Shown here: piece by piece, positions 1 to 10,979 of the stretch
How positions within the stretch are numbered: the stretch's first letter is position 1
Layout: every line of letters begins with the position of its first letter
Notes under the pieces: model-generated
Databases searched by the model: none
What the model saw: the letters and a program-made list of their open reading frames with translations, nothing else
Told to the model about the DNA's origin: nothing
Translations under genes and position numbers: made by a program
DNA from: Artemia franciscana
Lineage: Eukaryota; Arthropoda; Branchiopoda; Anostraca; Artemiidae
Reading direction: 5' to 3'
Assembly: GCF_032884065.1 (NCBI RefSeq)
Contig: NC_088880.1
Coordinates: 35,218,008-35,282,007 of the forward strand
Length of the DNA stretch: 64,000 nucleotides

Positions 1-236
1 TTATTTCGTATATGAAAGGGGCTGCTTCCTCATCAACGCCCCGCTCTTTACGCTAAAGTTTTTTACTGTTTTAAAAAGCAGAGTTAATAGAAAGAGTCAA
101 ACTTTAGCGTAAAGAGCGAGGCATTGATGAGGAAGCAGCCCCTTTCATATACGAAGTAATTTCTTTTCGTTTTAAGTTTTGATGTCGCTCCTTACTTTCA
201 GCTAAAAAAAAACTTTTTTTTTTATTTAATTAGTAA
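1..236. mobile_element. Foldback element, copy 1 (left end cut by window)
   Basis: Positions 1-60 and about 100-160 are near-perfect reverse complements around a loop of about 40 bases. Both arms carry the family core CTCTTTACGCTAAAG, and a right tail ending in T-runs and ATTTAATTA reaches about 236. The same stem recurs at 2.1, 10.0, 10.3, 13.0 and 15.0 kb. No protein is encoded, so it is a non-autonomous foldback or MITE-like element. The loop is the same type as the copy at 10.3 kb. Confidence 0.8.
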
Positions 237-244
237 AAGAAGTC

Positions 245-1340
245 AAAGCTGGAGCTACTTACTCATATGTTCGTTACTACGAAATATTCGCCTATTAATT
301 GACATATGGATTTAAAAAGTATTCAAACCCCTCCTCCTCTCAGATAACAGAACTATTTCAAAGGCAATCTAAAAAGTTTGTTTAAGGACTCTTCGGTTCG
401 GCGGTGTTAGTTTGTGTAGTTTTTACACGTTGTCAAGGTAGAGATAGCAGAATAGCGTAGCTTTCACGGAGACGATTTCTACATAAAGTTGAAATAGCGT
501 GGTGAATTGAGACACCCGAAACAGTGAATCGGAAGTTCTTATTAAGATAGCATTATAAACAATGTTTTATTTTTAAACAAATGCATATTTCAACACATGC
601 ATATTTCGACAATGCATATCTCAGCGTTTGTTTGCAAACGCCGCCAAAAGTTTTTGAAAAATAACATGTTTTCTTTATACTATTTTCAAATGCAAGGTTA
701 TCTTAAGTTACTGACTGTGACATTCAACGATATTCCTAAAAGCGGATATTTGCAACAAAATATTTTTACATACTTAAAAAAAACATTTAGAGGCTGTTAT
801 TTCAAATGTAGGACATTAATTTAATATGTATCGCTATAAAAAGTATTTAAATGCCTCTCTCTGTCAAATAATGAACTATTCCAAATCAGTGGCATTGGCT
901 GGGGGAGAGATAGGGGGCATATGCCTCCTATATCTTCCCCTGTAGATTTCGAAAAGTGCCTTTTTGGCGTATTTGCAACGAAAAAGCCTTACTCTTAATT
1001 TATTGGAAAATTAAAAAAACAACAAGATTACCCCTTCTAGATTTTGAAAAATACGCCCCTTCTAAGTTTTCGTGAAGTGACGCCGCTGTTTTGAAAGCAA
1101 ACAACAAATTTTAATTCATGTGTTTCTTTCCCGTCTGTCGATGTCAGCTTTTGTAGATTTCATGAGTAGTCAAGGTTAAGATAGCTGAACTCTAAAACAG
1201 TGTAGCCTTCACGGAGGTGATTTTACATAAAGCTGAAATAGCGTGGCGAATTAACAATCCAAAATAGTACTGTGGAACTCTTTTGTAAGATTGCATGTTA
1301 AAAATTGCATATTTTCAAGCAAAAACCTATTTTTAATTGC
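245..1340. repeat. Diverged tandem duplication, period about 735 bp
   Basis: The stretch around 300-560 (AAAAGTATT...CTTTCACGGAGACGATTT...GAAATAGCGTGG) is repeated around 830-1310 with many substitutions; the CTTCACGGA motif falls at about 471 and 1206. No credible reading frame is present in either copy. Confidence 0.55.
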
Positions 1341-1980
1341 TTTGAAAATACAGTTTAGAATGTTGTAAAAATTGTATGTTTTTTAATAAAACTTTCAAGT
1401 GAATCAAAATGTGGATGTTGACCACCCTCGAGATTTAACTGATAAATAAAATATCCAAAACATTTGTATTAAAGTAAAAAGTGACTTAACTTTAAAAAGG
1501 GGTTGTCAGCCCTTCTTATTCTTAAGGATGGGCAAACCCTTATTTAGTGGTGAATATGCTTGACATTTATCTAAAACAAAGAGGGGTAAAATAAATGTAG
1601 TATTTATGAATCAAACCTATTCAATCTTTATTTATCCAATTTTTAGTATATCTTAGCACCCTTATCGAGTGGTAGACCTCCTTCAACAAACGGTGTTTTC
1701 TTGGTTTTTAATTAAATATATTTTACATTTAAGCACAACCTTTAGTTTTACTTAATTTGTGCGGTGCTACATCTGAATTCCAAAGAGATACATTTAAAAA
1801 GAGATATCAGTGCCTCTTAAGCCTCAGCTGTAGAAAAAAATTACAATGCCCTATCTATAAGGATAACGTTGACAAATTCAGATTTTCACTTTATACTAAA
1901 TTATATTAAATGAAACAGTTAATATGAACATGTTAATGTTAATAGTTAATATAAAATTATGAACAGTCACAAAATAGAAT
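1341..1980. other. Unassigned AT-rich stretch
   Basis: No reading frame, RNA gene or clear repeat was recognised here. Confidence 0.5.
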
Positions 1981-2072
1981 AAAGGAGTGACTAGGAGTTA
2001 TAGCAATCAAAGCTCTAGAAAAAGGTATTTCAATGGCAATTCATGCATCAAAGAATCGGCTTTTTATTGACA
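1981..2072 (+). repeat. Fragment of dispersed family B
   Basis: Contains the family motif CATCAAAGAATCGGCTTTTTA, also seen near 7,720 and 13,810. It directly abuts a foldback element, as in other copies. Confidence 0.45.
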
Positions 2073-2392
2073 AAATAAAAAAAAAAATTCCACTGAAAGT
2101 AAAGAGCATCATCACAACATGAAACACACAGAAACTACTAAATAAATTCTTCCCTCCTCAATACCTTGCTCTTTATGCTGAAGTTTGACTATTTGTCCCA
2201 ATTTCTTAAGAGCAACTCCTCAAACGCGTCTGATTAGAATAATAAGCTTTTTTAAAAGTTCTAAGAGGAACTTTACCATAAAGAGGGAGTACTGAGGAGG
2301 AAGCAACCCTCCTAATATAAGTATTCGTTTTAAGCTTTGTTGTTGCTCTTTACTTTCAGTTGAAGAAGCTTGTTTTTTATATTTAATTTCTG
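2073..2392. mobile_element. Foldback element, copy 2 (diverged)
   Basis: The left tail (ACTGAAAGTAAAGAGCATCA), left arm 2143-2190, right arm 2268-2312 and right tail to about 2392 line up with the other family members. The core has drifted to CTCTTTATGCTGAAGT. The loop is of the long type shared with the copies at 13.0 and 15.0 kb. Confidence 0.65.
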
Positions 2393-2815
2393 ATTGTTTT
2401 AAATAGTGTCGGGAAATCTGGCTTCCCATACATGGAAAATTCCTTCCCCCTACGGAAAGTTCCTCCATGAAAAGTTCCTCCTACGTAAAATACCCCCCGC
2501 TAGGAATTTTTTCCCCAGACAATTCCATTTTAGCTGAAAATTTTCCCCGGAAAATTTCTCGCCGACGATGCCTAGTGAAAAATTTTTCTTGCTACACTTT
2601 AATTTGAAAAAGACTTTAATTTCTTATTGCTTTTAAAATCATACTTGAAATCCCCTCCTCTGTGGAAAAGTTTTTCACATATACCCTCTCCCCTCCGTCC
2701 AGCTCTCTAGTAGAAGTTGCTCCTGCATAATATTCCCTCTAGAGAATTTATTCCTTGGTCACTTGAATGAGCTGAATTTGATTGTGTAACTTTTATTAAA
2801 ATTCCTTGACTTTTA
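2393..2815. other. Relic repeat rich in GGAAAATTCC-like runs
   Basis: Degenerate alternation of AAATTCC and CCCC runs resembling the flanks of the foldback copies at 13 and 14.4-14.9 kb. Probably an eroded dispersed repeat; no gene is seen. Confidence 0.35.
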
Positions 2816-3020
2816 TGGCTGCTCCCTCCCCCTTTTAGAAAATCAGGCAAATTTTCTCAGGATCGTAGCTTTTGATGGGCATCATTAAATCTAATCTGTT
2901 TGATATATTTGAAATCAAAATAAATGGTCTATTCTTTATTGGTAACACTAAACTTAATGAATTTTATATATTACGAATCAGCCTAATAAACCGATACTCT
3001 ATTGATATAAAGATTCCATT
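2816..3020 (-). repeat. Dispersed family B, minus orientation
   Basis: Contains the reverse complement of the family B core (GCAAATTTTCTCAGG followed by a GATGGGCAT block), also found near 5,450 (-), 7,790 (+) and 13,880 (+). Confidence 0.55.
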
Positions 3021-3594
3021 GTTAAGAGTTTAGGTTAATATTAAGCCTCTTCGCTCCTCACTTAAAATCGTTGTTACGAAGTGTTAGACTCCAAAGATTC
3101 AAAATTCAGTATGTTTAAAAAGGGTTTAAACATGGGTTAAACAAGGGTTAAACCTCCCGTAAAATAACCCCCCCCCCCGTGGAAAATACTTAATATTTTT
3201 TTGGAAAATTGGCATCAAGAGATTTTCTGTCCTGAAAAAACAATCTAGATAGGTCATGAAATTGAGAAAATTTATTAAAAGCCTTAATTTCGGAATAGAA
3301 AATTCATACAAGTGATATCATATTCATGAGCACAAATTAAGAGCATGAATACATGAATACATAGTTAAGTATAAAATAAGAAGTGTAATGAGATTATTTG
3401 CAAAAAATGTTTTCAGCAGTTTCATAATACCCAGAGGACAAAACTTAAATTAACAATTGCTTAAAATGAACAAAGTGTAATGTAAATCCACAATGGGTGA
3501 ATATGAACAATATTCACCCAGGTCTCAGACGACCTGAGAAATCTAAATTTTCAACGGTCGAAAATTTACAACCTAGGCCGTCAAATGTGACCAG
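3021..3594. other. Unassigned AT-rich stretch
   Basis: Nothing recognisable except a C10 run near 3,168. Open frames here have no family features. Confidence 0.45.
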
Positions 3595-4640
3595 ACCAAT
3601 CTGAGCCACAAAGGTAGAGGTAATTGAAAAAAATCCTGAAGTAATGATAAACGAACATGAAGAAACAAAGAAATTTGTGGACCAAAAATAAGTGGCTGCG
3701 AAAAATAGAACGAGCCATAAATGAAAGTGAAGAACAAAGAAATATACAGTTACAAGACATAAGAAAACGATGATCAGGACGAGTCAAAAATGAAAGTGAA
3801 TAACAAAGAAGGATGTGATTAGAAGATATGTGACAGCAAGAACAAAGGAATAGGTGGTTAGAAAGATAAGTGGCAGCGAACAAGCGCAAGAACCAGAACG
3901 TGTCAAAAATATAAAGTGAAGAACAAAGAATTTTGCGGAGAATGTATCATAAACGAAATCGAAGAACAAAGAATTGTGATGTTAGAAGACAAGCAACAGC
4001 GAGATTCAGAATGAGTCAAAAATTAAAGCGAAGAAGGAAACAAATAGACCTAAAAAACCTAGAAAGTGTCAAAAAGAATCAGAACATGTCAAAAATGTAA
4101 AGTGAAGAACAAAGAATTTTGCGGAGAACATATAATAAATGAAATCGAAGAACAAAGAATTATGATGCTAGAAGACAAGCAACAGCGAGATTCAGAAGCG
4201 GAGAAGGAAAAAAATAAACCTAAAAAACCTGAAAAGATACCGTAAAATGCGCAACTGTTAATTACAAGTCATTAGGACCATCCAATGTTGTGTGTATTTA
4301 CTGTGGAGCCTTTGGTAGTTGGCTTTTTGAAGAGCATCACATACACTCCACGAAATTCTACGAATAAATTTGAAATTCAAACTCATGTTACGCTTTAGCT
4401 TCATTCAACGTAAGCGATGTTCGAACCATCAATAGTCGTAATGCTTTCAGCTTCGAAGTAGCTGGACGAATTTATCACAAAATCATTATAATGGTACATC
4501 CATTATAAGCCCCTGAAGGGAATTTTGAACCTTTATGTGGCCAAAAATTCTTGTTTGACCCCAACGGAGCTGTTGAAGAACGCACAGCACATCTTTAAAA
4601 TTATGGGATATCTTGTAACCTAATGGATTTCTTAGAAAAA
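3595..4640 (+). pseudogene. Degraded Helitron Rep/helicase N-terminal region
   Basis: Remnant of the N-terminal part of a Helitron replication protein, normally a rolling-circle Rep fused to a Pif1-like helicase. From 3,700 a repeated acidic/basic motif reads NESEEQRN..LQDIRKR, with stops, and is present several times, as is usual at Helitron N-termini. Next comes a frame reading LGPSNVVCIYCGAFGSW (about 4,270-4,320), resembling the Cys-containing segment. After a frame change it reads NSCYALASFNVSD and FSFEVAGRIYHKI (about 4,385-4,480), resembling the Helitron-like N domain. Two near-identical sub-blocks (3,899-4,036 and 4,085-4,205) are an internal duplication. Many stops and frame changes make it non-functional. 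No Rep HUH motif or helicase follows, because the copy is cut by the (TA)n/SINE region. Family assignment is from motif recall, not a search. Confidence 0.62.
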
Positions 4641-4675
4641 AAATATTGCGAGACAGAAATAACCAAAGGTTGGCT

Positions 4676-4732
4676 GAAAATAGGAGAAGTGATAGGAGAA
4701 GTGATAGGAGAAGAGAAGAATAGGAGAAGCTT
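4676..4732 (+). repeat. Short minisatellite (GATAGGAGAAGT)n
   Basis: Three to four imperfect 12-mer copies of GATAGGAGAAGT. It lies between the Helitron remnant and the (TA)n tract. Confidence 0.7.
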
Positions 4733-4779
4733 CACTGGGACAACAGTCTCTGTTAGAAGACAGTTGCTAATGAGAATTG

Positions 4780-5090
<311 letters not shown>

Positions 5091-5224
5091 CGCTGAATCA
5101 AATGGCTATCTCAAAATTTTTATCAGATGTCTTTTGAGAAAAAAGCGTAGTGACAAGAGGACTATTTGCAATCCAATCCATTTGATTACTTAAAAGAGAT
5201 CAAGAAATTTGGGTATCCGTTTAG

Positions 5225-5560
5225 GTGAGCCCTCTCCTAATCTTCTTGGTCTATTGGTTTGATACGATCACCCTTGAAAAAAAAAGACAAACAAATAGAC
5301 AAATAAACACACATACATGATCTTTCTTGCGGCCAAATACAAAAGTCTACATTTTTGTGGGCAGGAGTTTGAAACCTCTACAAAAGGGCTCTCTGATTTC
5401 TTGAATCTGATGGTAATGATCGACTGACTTTTCGTGGTCGTTCCCCCCATTTTAGAAGGTTTGGCAAATTTTCTGAGGCTCTTAGTTTTGATCGGCATAA
5501 GTAAACTCGATGAATTCTAAATATTTGGAATCAATATAAAAAGCCAATTCTTTTGATATA
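5225..5560 (-). repeat. Dispersed families A and B, minus orientation
   Basis: The reverse complement of 5,250-5,350 matches the family A segment near 9,450-9,520 (AGATCA-GATG-TGTGTTTATTT, then a T-run and GGGTGATCGTAT). The block at 5,430-5,560 matches family B (GCAAATTTTCTGAGG). The two families lie in the same relative order as on the plus strand further right. Confidence 0.5.
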
Positions 5561-6095
5561 GTTAAATATAGATGTTTTTAGGCAATTGGATCTACTACAA
5601 AAAATCTACTTCAATTCTTTATTTTTTTCTGGCTTTATTTAATTTACATTACCGTAGCATACAAAAAGACCGTTTAGCTAGCTTTTCGATGGCCCTTGGT
5701 TGGCTTTGTCTAGATTGTAAGTAGATCTTGCTCCACTTTGGCAGCAGTTCAATCTACAAATGGGTTCCGTCATATATAGTAAATAGATCACGCTATTTTA
5801 ACGGATATGAAAAAAGCAGGAAAATTGCCTTTACAATTTTCAAACTATTTTTAACTTATTTTTCCATCTGAAGAATACAAAGCGAATTTCAAAAATGTAA
5901 CTTACGAGATCAATAAATCTGAATCTCAGCTACTGAATGAAAAAAAAAAATTATCTAGCGTTGAAATATTAAAACCGCCGAGATATTAAAACTGAAATAT
6001 TAAAACTACCGAAAAATAACGTACCAAAACTTGCATAGGGAACATGTACCTTAACTATATTATAAATTATTTAAACTCTTCTTCTTATATTTCAG
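5561..6095. other. Upstream flank of the Shaker exon (presumed intron)
   Basis: AT-rich, including a small repeated ATATTAAAACYG motif at 5,965-6,015. It ends with a pyrimidine-rich tract and TTCAG at 6,091-6,095, a good splice acceptor. No other exon of the channel was recognised between 1 and 6,095. Confidence 0.5.
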
Positions 6096-6274
6096 GTCAT
6101 GCGATGAAAAAAAGGGCGGACTCATTGACCGAGTCGTGCTCGGATCTGCTTGACCTCGAAGAAGGTTTGTTTGGACTTCATACAACGCTGCATCCACATA
6201 ACAAAATGAAGACAAATTGTACACAAAAAATGAACAACAATGTGAACGCAGTTACTGTGGAGACAGACGTGTGA
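6096..6274 (+). CDS. Sh: C-terminal exon of a Shaker-type (Kv1) voltage-gated K+ channel
   Basis: Last coding exon of a Kv1/Shaker channel alpha subunit, a plasma-membrane protein that forms tetrameric delayed-rectifier or A-type potassium channels. The exon opens after a TTCAG acceptor (6,091-6,095) with two bases completing a split codon, then reads HAMKKRADSLTESCSDLLDL, EEGLFG and on to the stop at 6,272-6,274. The block KK..SLTES.SDLLDLEEG closely matches the cytoplasmic tail of insect Shaker just after the S6 region. The end reads NNNVNAVTVETDV. ETDV is a class I PDZ ligand; Shaker and mammalian Kv1.4 end the same way and use it to bind Dlg/PSD-95 scaffolds. The frame is also open upstream of the acceptor, but that part (MYLNYIIN...) looks intronic. 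No S1-S6 or TVGYGD pore exon was recognised in the window, so the gene body should lie to the left. The exon is more GC-rich than its surroundings. Identity rests on motif recall. Confidence 0.78.
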
Positions 6275-7660
6275 TTCAATGATATGGTTTTCCAAATGCT
6301 GCTTTTAAGAGGTAAACCTGCTTGAATGTATACAGGCCGTTATGCTGATTTGGCTATTATGAGTAAGCCCATGTTGATGTATACGTGAATTTAATATAAA
6401 ATTGGCGATTATCGGTAAACCTACCTTGATGTACATCCAGCTCTATTGTCAAATCAGCCATTATAGGTCAATTGACACTGATGGACACACTACCGTATTG
6501 ATTGTATGGGTCGTAGCAGACCATACTCAAAGTGCCCTCCAACTTGAAGTTTTTACCTTATTTTCAACATCGTGTTTTGCTTAGTTGTTCAATAAGTAGG
6601 AAAACCTTTCCTTGCTGCCTCAGAGCCTAAATATTAATCTAGTGTAGGCCTACTGTTTGAGAATACCTTTGAAAAGTGGAATTTGAAAATATTCTTTCCT
6701 AATTGAAGGAATCATAAAAAAAAATTAAAAATTGCGAAAACTTCCAAATCTTTATATTTATTCGAATATTACCGCAGGATTAATCTAGACTAATGTGGAG
6801 AATTTCATTGTTAGAGGGTAAAAAGATGTTGCTTATAATATGATTAAGAAAACTATGCATGAATTAAAATATTTGAGTAATCTTACTTCCAGGAGAGTTA
6901 GATAAAATATGCGTTTACGACTGCAAAATGTCAAAGTTAACAATTATTAACCACCCATTATACATACTCAGATATACTGAATCTGAATATTCAATCTTTA
7001 GGTACTAATATACTGACACAAATTATTAGATCCAATTTGAAAGAGAATCATGTATCCAGAAAGTTGATGATTTTTTTTTTTTTTTTACTGTTTCTGAATC
7101 TAAACACGAGCTCCTTGTTGAATCCTGACGAGCTGCCGCCACTTATCATTAAGGATGATTACCTATACGTGGAAGAAGAAATCTAAAGAACATTAGGAAG
7201 AGGCCAAGAGAGAGAGATAAGGCCCTCACTCTTGGAAAACAAAAGAAATTAAGCTTTTTTCGATTCGAGACTTAAACTCTCGTGTATTTTCTCAATTTTA
7301 TCTTCAGATTTACATTTATTTTCAAGCCATTCTCAATGAAGATATTATTACCTATTAAAATGTCTAATGTGTTTAGTTTGCTGCCATTACACATGTTGCA
7401 TCAAACATTCTCCCACCTGTAATCTGCCTTGTTTCACTGACGAAAGTTTCTTAGCTTCGTTCTTGCTCTATTAGCCTATTATTTGAAACTGCAATAAATA
7501 TAGATTCGGTCCAGAAACAAAACCAAAAGAATGGGAGGCATAAGAGATGGGCTTAGGTCGCTCAGCGGAACCGTGTTACAATAAAGTTTCTTGTATACTA
7601 CTATGAAGCAAAAGCTTTTATTCAAAACAGACTTTAAATTGAAAGTAGATTTAAGTTGAA
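6275..7660. other. Downstream flank of the Shaker exon (3' UTR and beyond)
   Basis: No coding signal. Probably holds the Shaker 3' UTR, but its end cannot be fixed: AATAAA occurs near 7,493 and other weak signals exist. A T14 run lies near 7,072. The stretch from 6,300 to 6,480 contains loosely repeated TTGATGTATA..GG phrases. Confidence 0.4.
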
Positions 7661-7932
7661 TCCAAGTGCTTATACATCAAACAGTTCGTGGAAACGGAAT
7701 TTTGATATCAATAGTTCAATCAAAAGAATCTCATTTTAATGCTGATTTTAAAAATATAATTTCCATCAAGTTTAATCTTACCTATCAAAAGTTACGAGCC
7801 TGAGAAAATTTGCCTTATTTTAGAAAATTGGGGGACACACCCCCTAAAAATAATAAAATCTTAACAAAAATAACATCATCAGGTTCAGTGTAATAGAAAA
7901 CCCTACTGTAGAAGTTTCAAGCTCTTATCTAC
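7661..7932 (+). repeat. Dispersed family B, plus orientation
   Basis: ATCAAACAGTTCGTGG, CAAAAGAATC, CAAAAGTTACGAGCCTGAG and TAGAAGTTTCAAGCTC blocks match partial copies near 11,450-11,700 and 13,710-13,970. The copy ends exactly where the long inverted repeat at 7,933 begins, suggesting an insertion boundary. Confidence 0.6.
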
Positions 7933-8403
7933 AATAATATGAAAAAAACTTCGTTTTCTTAAAGAGTTAAAGAGGCTGCGTCCCAAAGTCGAACCTTAAA
8001 ACGTACAGGAATTAGAAGAGGCAGTTGGGGGGCTGCCGCCCCCCAAACCCCCAGCTTTTAAAGACTCTTTTGTACAGGTTTTTTGTTTTTTTGCTAACCC
8101 CCCGCTCTTGGCTTCGGAAAGGCCCTCTTTTAATTAACAAAAAATTGAAATGAATGAATAATGGAATAACTTCGAAAAATGTTAAACACAAGAGGACAGG
8201 AGAACCATTGCGCCGAAACTAGTAATTAGTAACAATGAAGTCCCTCCACAAAAAAAACCTGTACAAAAGAGTCTTTAAAAGCTGGGGGTTTGGGGGGCGG
8301 CAGCCCCCCAACTGCCTCTCCTAATTCCTGTACGTTTTAAGGTTCGACTTTGGGACGCAGCCTCTTTAACTCTTTAAGAAAACGAAGTTTTTTTCATATT
8401 ATT
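7933..8403. mobile_element. Long inverted repeat, about 160-bp arms (foldback transposon candidate)
   Basis: The left arm (about 7,933-8,092) and right arm (about 8,242-8,403) are reverse complements with about one visible mismatch, around a spacer of about 150 bp. Each arm contains CTTTAAAAGCTGGGGGTTTG and a nested palindrome of GGGGGGC-GCC-CCCCC type. The near identity implies recent formation or gene conversion. No transposase is present. A related half-arm lies at 8,450-8,520. Confidence 0.75.
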
Positions 8404-8449
8404 TCTGTACGTTTTTCTACAATCCATGGTGGATGTAATTTAATAATTC

Positions 8450-8520
8450 CTGTACTCCTCGTACAGGAATTAGGAGAGGAACTTGGGTGGCTGCCGCCCC
8501 CCCTGCTTTTAAATCATTGT
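8450..8520 (-). repeat. Partial extra arm of the 7.9-kb inverted repeat
   Basis: GTACAGGAATTAGGAGAGG, then a GGCTGCCGCCCCCC block and GCTTTTAAA, resembles the inner part of the inverted-repeat arms but is diverged and truncated. Confidence 0.55.
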
Positions 8521-8652
8521 ATAAAATAGAAAATAAATAGATAGAATGACCGAAATGTTTCTTTTGCTCATAAGAAGCTAATATTCTGTTATCTCTCAAA
8601 TGATAAGCTGTCCAGGTGTTATCAAAATTTTTTTGATGTTGTGAAAAAAAAC

Positions 8653-8724
8653 TGCCCGTAAGGGACTTGAACCCTTGACCCGAGGATTAAAAGTCTCACG
8701 CTCTACCAACTGAGCTAATAACTT
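8653..8724 (-). pseudogene. tRNA-Lys(TTT)-like pseudogene
   Basis: On the minus strand there is a perfect Pol III A box (TAGCTCAGTTGG), an anticodon loop CTTTTAA (TTT, Lys), a perfect B box (GGGTTCAAGTCCC) and a T-run terminator just downstream. The 3' acceptor strand ACGGGCA has no partner: the 5' strand reads close to AAGTTAT instead of TGCCCGT, and the anticodon stem has two mismatches. It is therefore a decayed tRNA gene or a tRNA-derived SINE head rather than a working tRNA. Confidence 0.65.
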
Positions 8725-8814
8725 GCATGTGTGTTAATATAACTTCTCAATAGATTTAAAAATTTCAAATTAACATGTGCTCTTATGGAGAGAAATCCGT
8801 TAATTAAATAGCTA

Positions 8815-9260
8815 ATGGGTGGTTTCTGGAAAACAGGGAAGGAGTTATCAGATCGAGCTGAAATTTCGCAGATAAGCTCCTGGGCCATAGGGGACCTTAA
8901 CTTGTGAATTTCAGCCCGATCGGACAACGTTAAAAGGGGTGGGGGGGTTGGAGGGTCGAAACTTTCGGGGGGTTACGATTTTCCTACGAAACTTTCCAGG
9001 AAAATTACTCGGAGAATTCCGCATCGAATGAGTCTTCGTACACCCAGATCTGATGTCGGATGTGACCTGTAGGCGTCTAGGAAAAAAAGTAAATGAATTT
9101 TAAGTGGCTATGCGTGGTTTCTGGAAAACAGGGAAGGAGTTATCGGATCAAGCTGAAATTTCGCGGATAAGCTCCTGGGCCCTAGGGGACCTTAACTTGT
9201 GAATTTCAGCCTGATCGGACAACGTTAAAGGGGGGCTTGGGTTGACAGGTCGAAACTTTC
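8815..9260. repeat. Pair of direct repeats, about 150 bp, 295 bp apart
   Basis: GGTTTCTGGAAAACAGGGAA through GATCGGACAACGTTAAA occurs at about 8,818-8,940 and again at 9,113-9,235 with about 90-95% visible identity. The minus strand is partly open in both but without recognisable protein features. The pair leads into family A. Confidence 0.8.
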
Positions 9261-9982
9261 GGCCATATTTTCCCCATGAAGGAAAAGTTGGAGGGGGATG
9301 AAATTTTGCAGGTTTCTTAGTTGGAGCTCGGGCTACGAAATGGATCCCTCTCCATCCGTCTGCGACCACTGGAACCGAAGATCGCTTAACATTGTCGTGT
9401 GTCGCCTCTTTATAGAGGCACGAGTGTGCCTCCTTGAAAATGTGAAAGTTTGTATTTATTGCCAAAAGACAGATCACGGATGTGTGTTTATTTTTATTTT
9501 AATTTTTTCAGGGGTGATCGTATTGATCCAGTGGTCCTAGAATGTCACGAGAGGACTCATTCTAACAGAAATTAAAAGTTCTAGTGCCCTTTTTAAGTGA
9601 CCAAGAAATTGGAGGGCACCTAGGCCCCCTCCCACGCACATTTTTTCCAAGGTTACCGGATCAAAATTTTGAGATAGCCATTCTGTTCAACTTAGTCGAA
9701 AACTTAATAACTATGTCTTTTGGGACGACTTAATCCCCCACAGTCCTCGGGGGAGGGGCTGCAAGTTACGAACTTTAACCATTGTTTACATATAGTGATG
9801 GTTATTATGAACTCTACAGATGTTTTCAGGGGGACTTTTTCGCATTGGGGTGAGGGGGAATTGGGGGAGGGGATTACGTGGGAGGATCTATCCATGGATG
9901 AATTTATCATGAGGGAAGAGAATTTCCTTGAAGGGTGTGCAGGATTTTCTAGCGTTATTTAAAAAAACAATAAGAAAATAAA
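9261..9982 (+). repeat. Dispersed family A, fullest copy
   Basis: Contains GACAGATCACGGATGTGTG, GGGTGATCGTATTGAT, AATTGGAGGGCACCTAGG, ATCAAAATTTTGAGATAG and CCCCCACAGTCCTCGGGGGA in order; the same order is seen in eroded form at 12.7-13.0 and 14.0-14.9 kb. Each copy ends in a foldback element. Open frames on both strands (about 80-109 codons) look incidental. Confidence 0.65.
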
Positions 9983-10215
9983 TAATTTTTTTTATTAACT
10001 GGAAGTAATGAGCAGCATTAAAACAAAAAACGAACATAAAATATTACGTATATAAGGGGGTTCGTCTCCTCCACTATACCTTGCTCTTTACGCTAAAGTA
10101 TATCTAGTAATTTCATCTATTTATTCTACAGCCTTTGTGATTCGGGGGTCATTCTTAAAGACTTGGGACAAAATTCAAGCTTTAGTGTAAAGAGCGAGGT
10201 ATTGACAAAATTTAA
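9983..10215. mobile_element. Foldback element, copy 3 (right tail missing)
   Basis: The left tail (ACTGGAAGTAATGAGCAGCA), left arm with TTGCTCTTTACGCTAAAG (10,080-10,098) and right arm GCTTTAGTGTAAAGAGCGAG (10,179-10,199) are present. The loop (10,099-10,178) is of a third type. The right arm stops after GGTATTGAC. Confidence 0.75.
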
Positions 10216-10287
10216 ATTTCGTTTTATTTATTCATGTGCGGTGAGACAAAATCGAAACATGTATTACCCTAATTCAAAAACGTTCAG

Positions 10288-10602
10288 AAATTAAATAGAA
10301 AAAAAAACAAGTTTTTTTAACTGCAAGTAAGGAGCGACATTAAAACTTAAAATGAACAGAAATTATTCCATATATGAAACGGGTTGTCCCCTCCTCAGCA
10401 CCTCGCTCTTTACGCCAAAGTGTTTTTATTGTTTTAAACAGTAAAGTTGTGATAAAGAATCAAACTTTAGCGTAAATAGTGGGGCGTTGAGGAGGGGACA
10501 GCCCCTTTCATATACGGAATAATTTCTGTTCGTTTTAAGTTTTAATGTGGCTCCCTACTTGCAGTTAAAAACGCTTGTTTTTTTTTATTTAATACAAGAT
10601 AA
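10288..10602. mobile_element. Foldback element, copy 4 (best full-length copy)
   Basis: About 315 bp. Almost the whole element folds on itself: about 130-bp arms (tail plus stem) flank a loop of about 45 bp at 10,420-10,462. Both tails read (T)AACTGCAAGTA.GGAG..ACATT. The stem contains CCTCGCTCTTTACGC and its complement. There is no coding capacity. Target duplications are not obvious because both ends merge into ATTAAATA/TATTTAAT. Confidence 0.82.
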
Positions 10603-10979
10603 GAGTTAGTCTACAAAAATTTCTATTAATGCGTTGTTTGACAGAAATGGTACTTAAAAAGACTGAGAAAAGGGTTAAAAAAAAGCTTGAAAAAACTAAA
10701 GTTCGCAAAGGCTTAAATTATCTAATTTTTTTTCTTTTTGAAATTTTGGGGAATTTTGCTGTAAGTTTATTCAAAGCAAATTCAAAGTGGATTTATTCAA
10801 AGTAAGATTCCATTTAAAGTACATTAAATTTAAAGTGGACTTTTTAACTTTTTCCAGAATCAATTTTACAGTAAAGACAATTTTGCTACTTTAGATTCTG
10901 CATTCCTGCACTCTTATGACCTTTTCTGCTATATGACACGTTTGTGTAAAGCCAAATAAGCACAAAGTATAAAGGACGC

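Noticed and set aside
9148-9540. 109-codon minus and 80-codon plus frames in family A
   Set aside because: Overlapping frames on both strands of a dispersed repeat, broken in the other copies.
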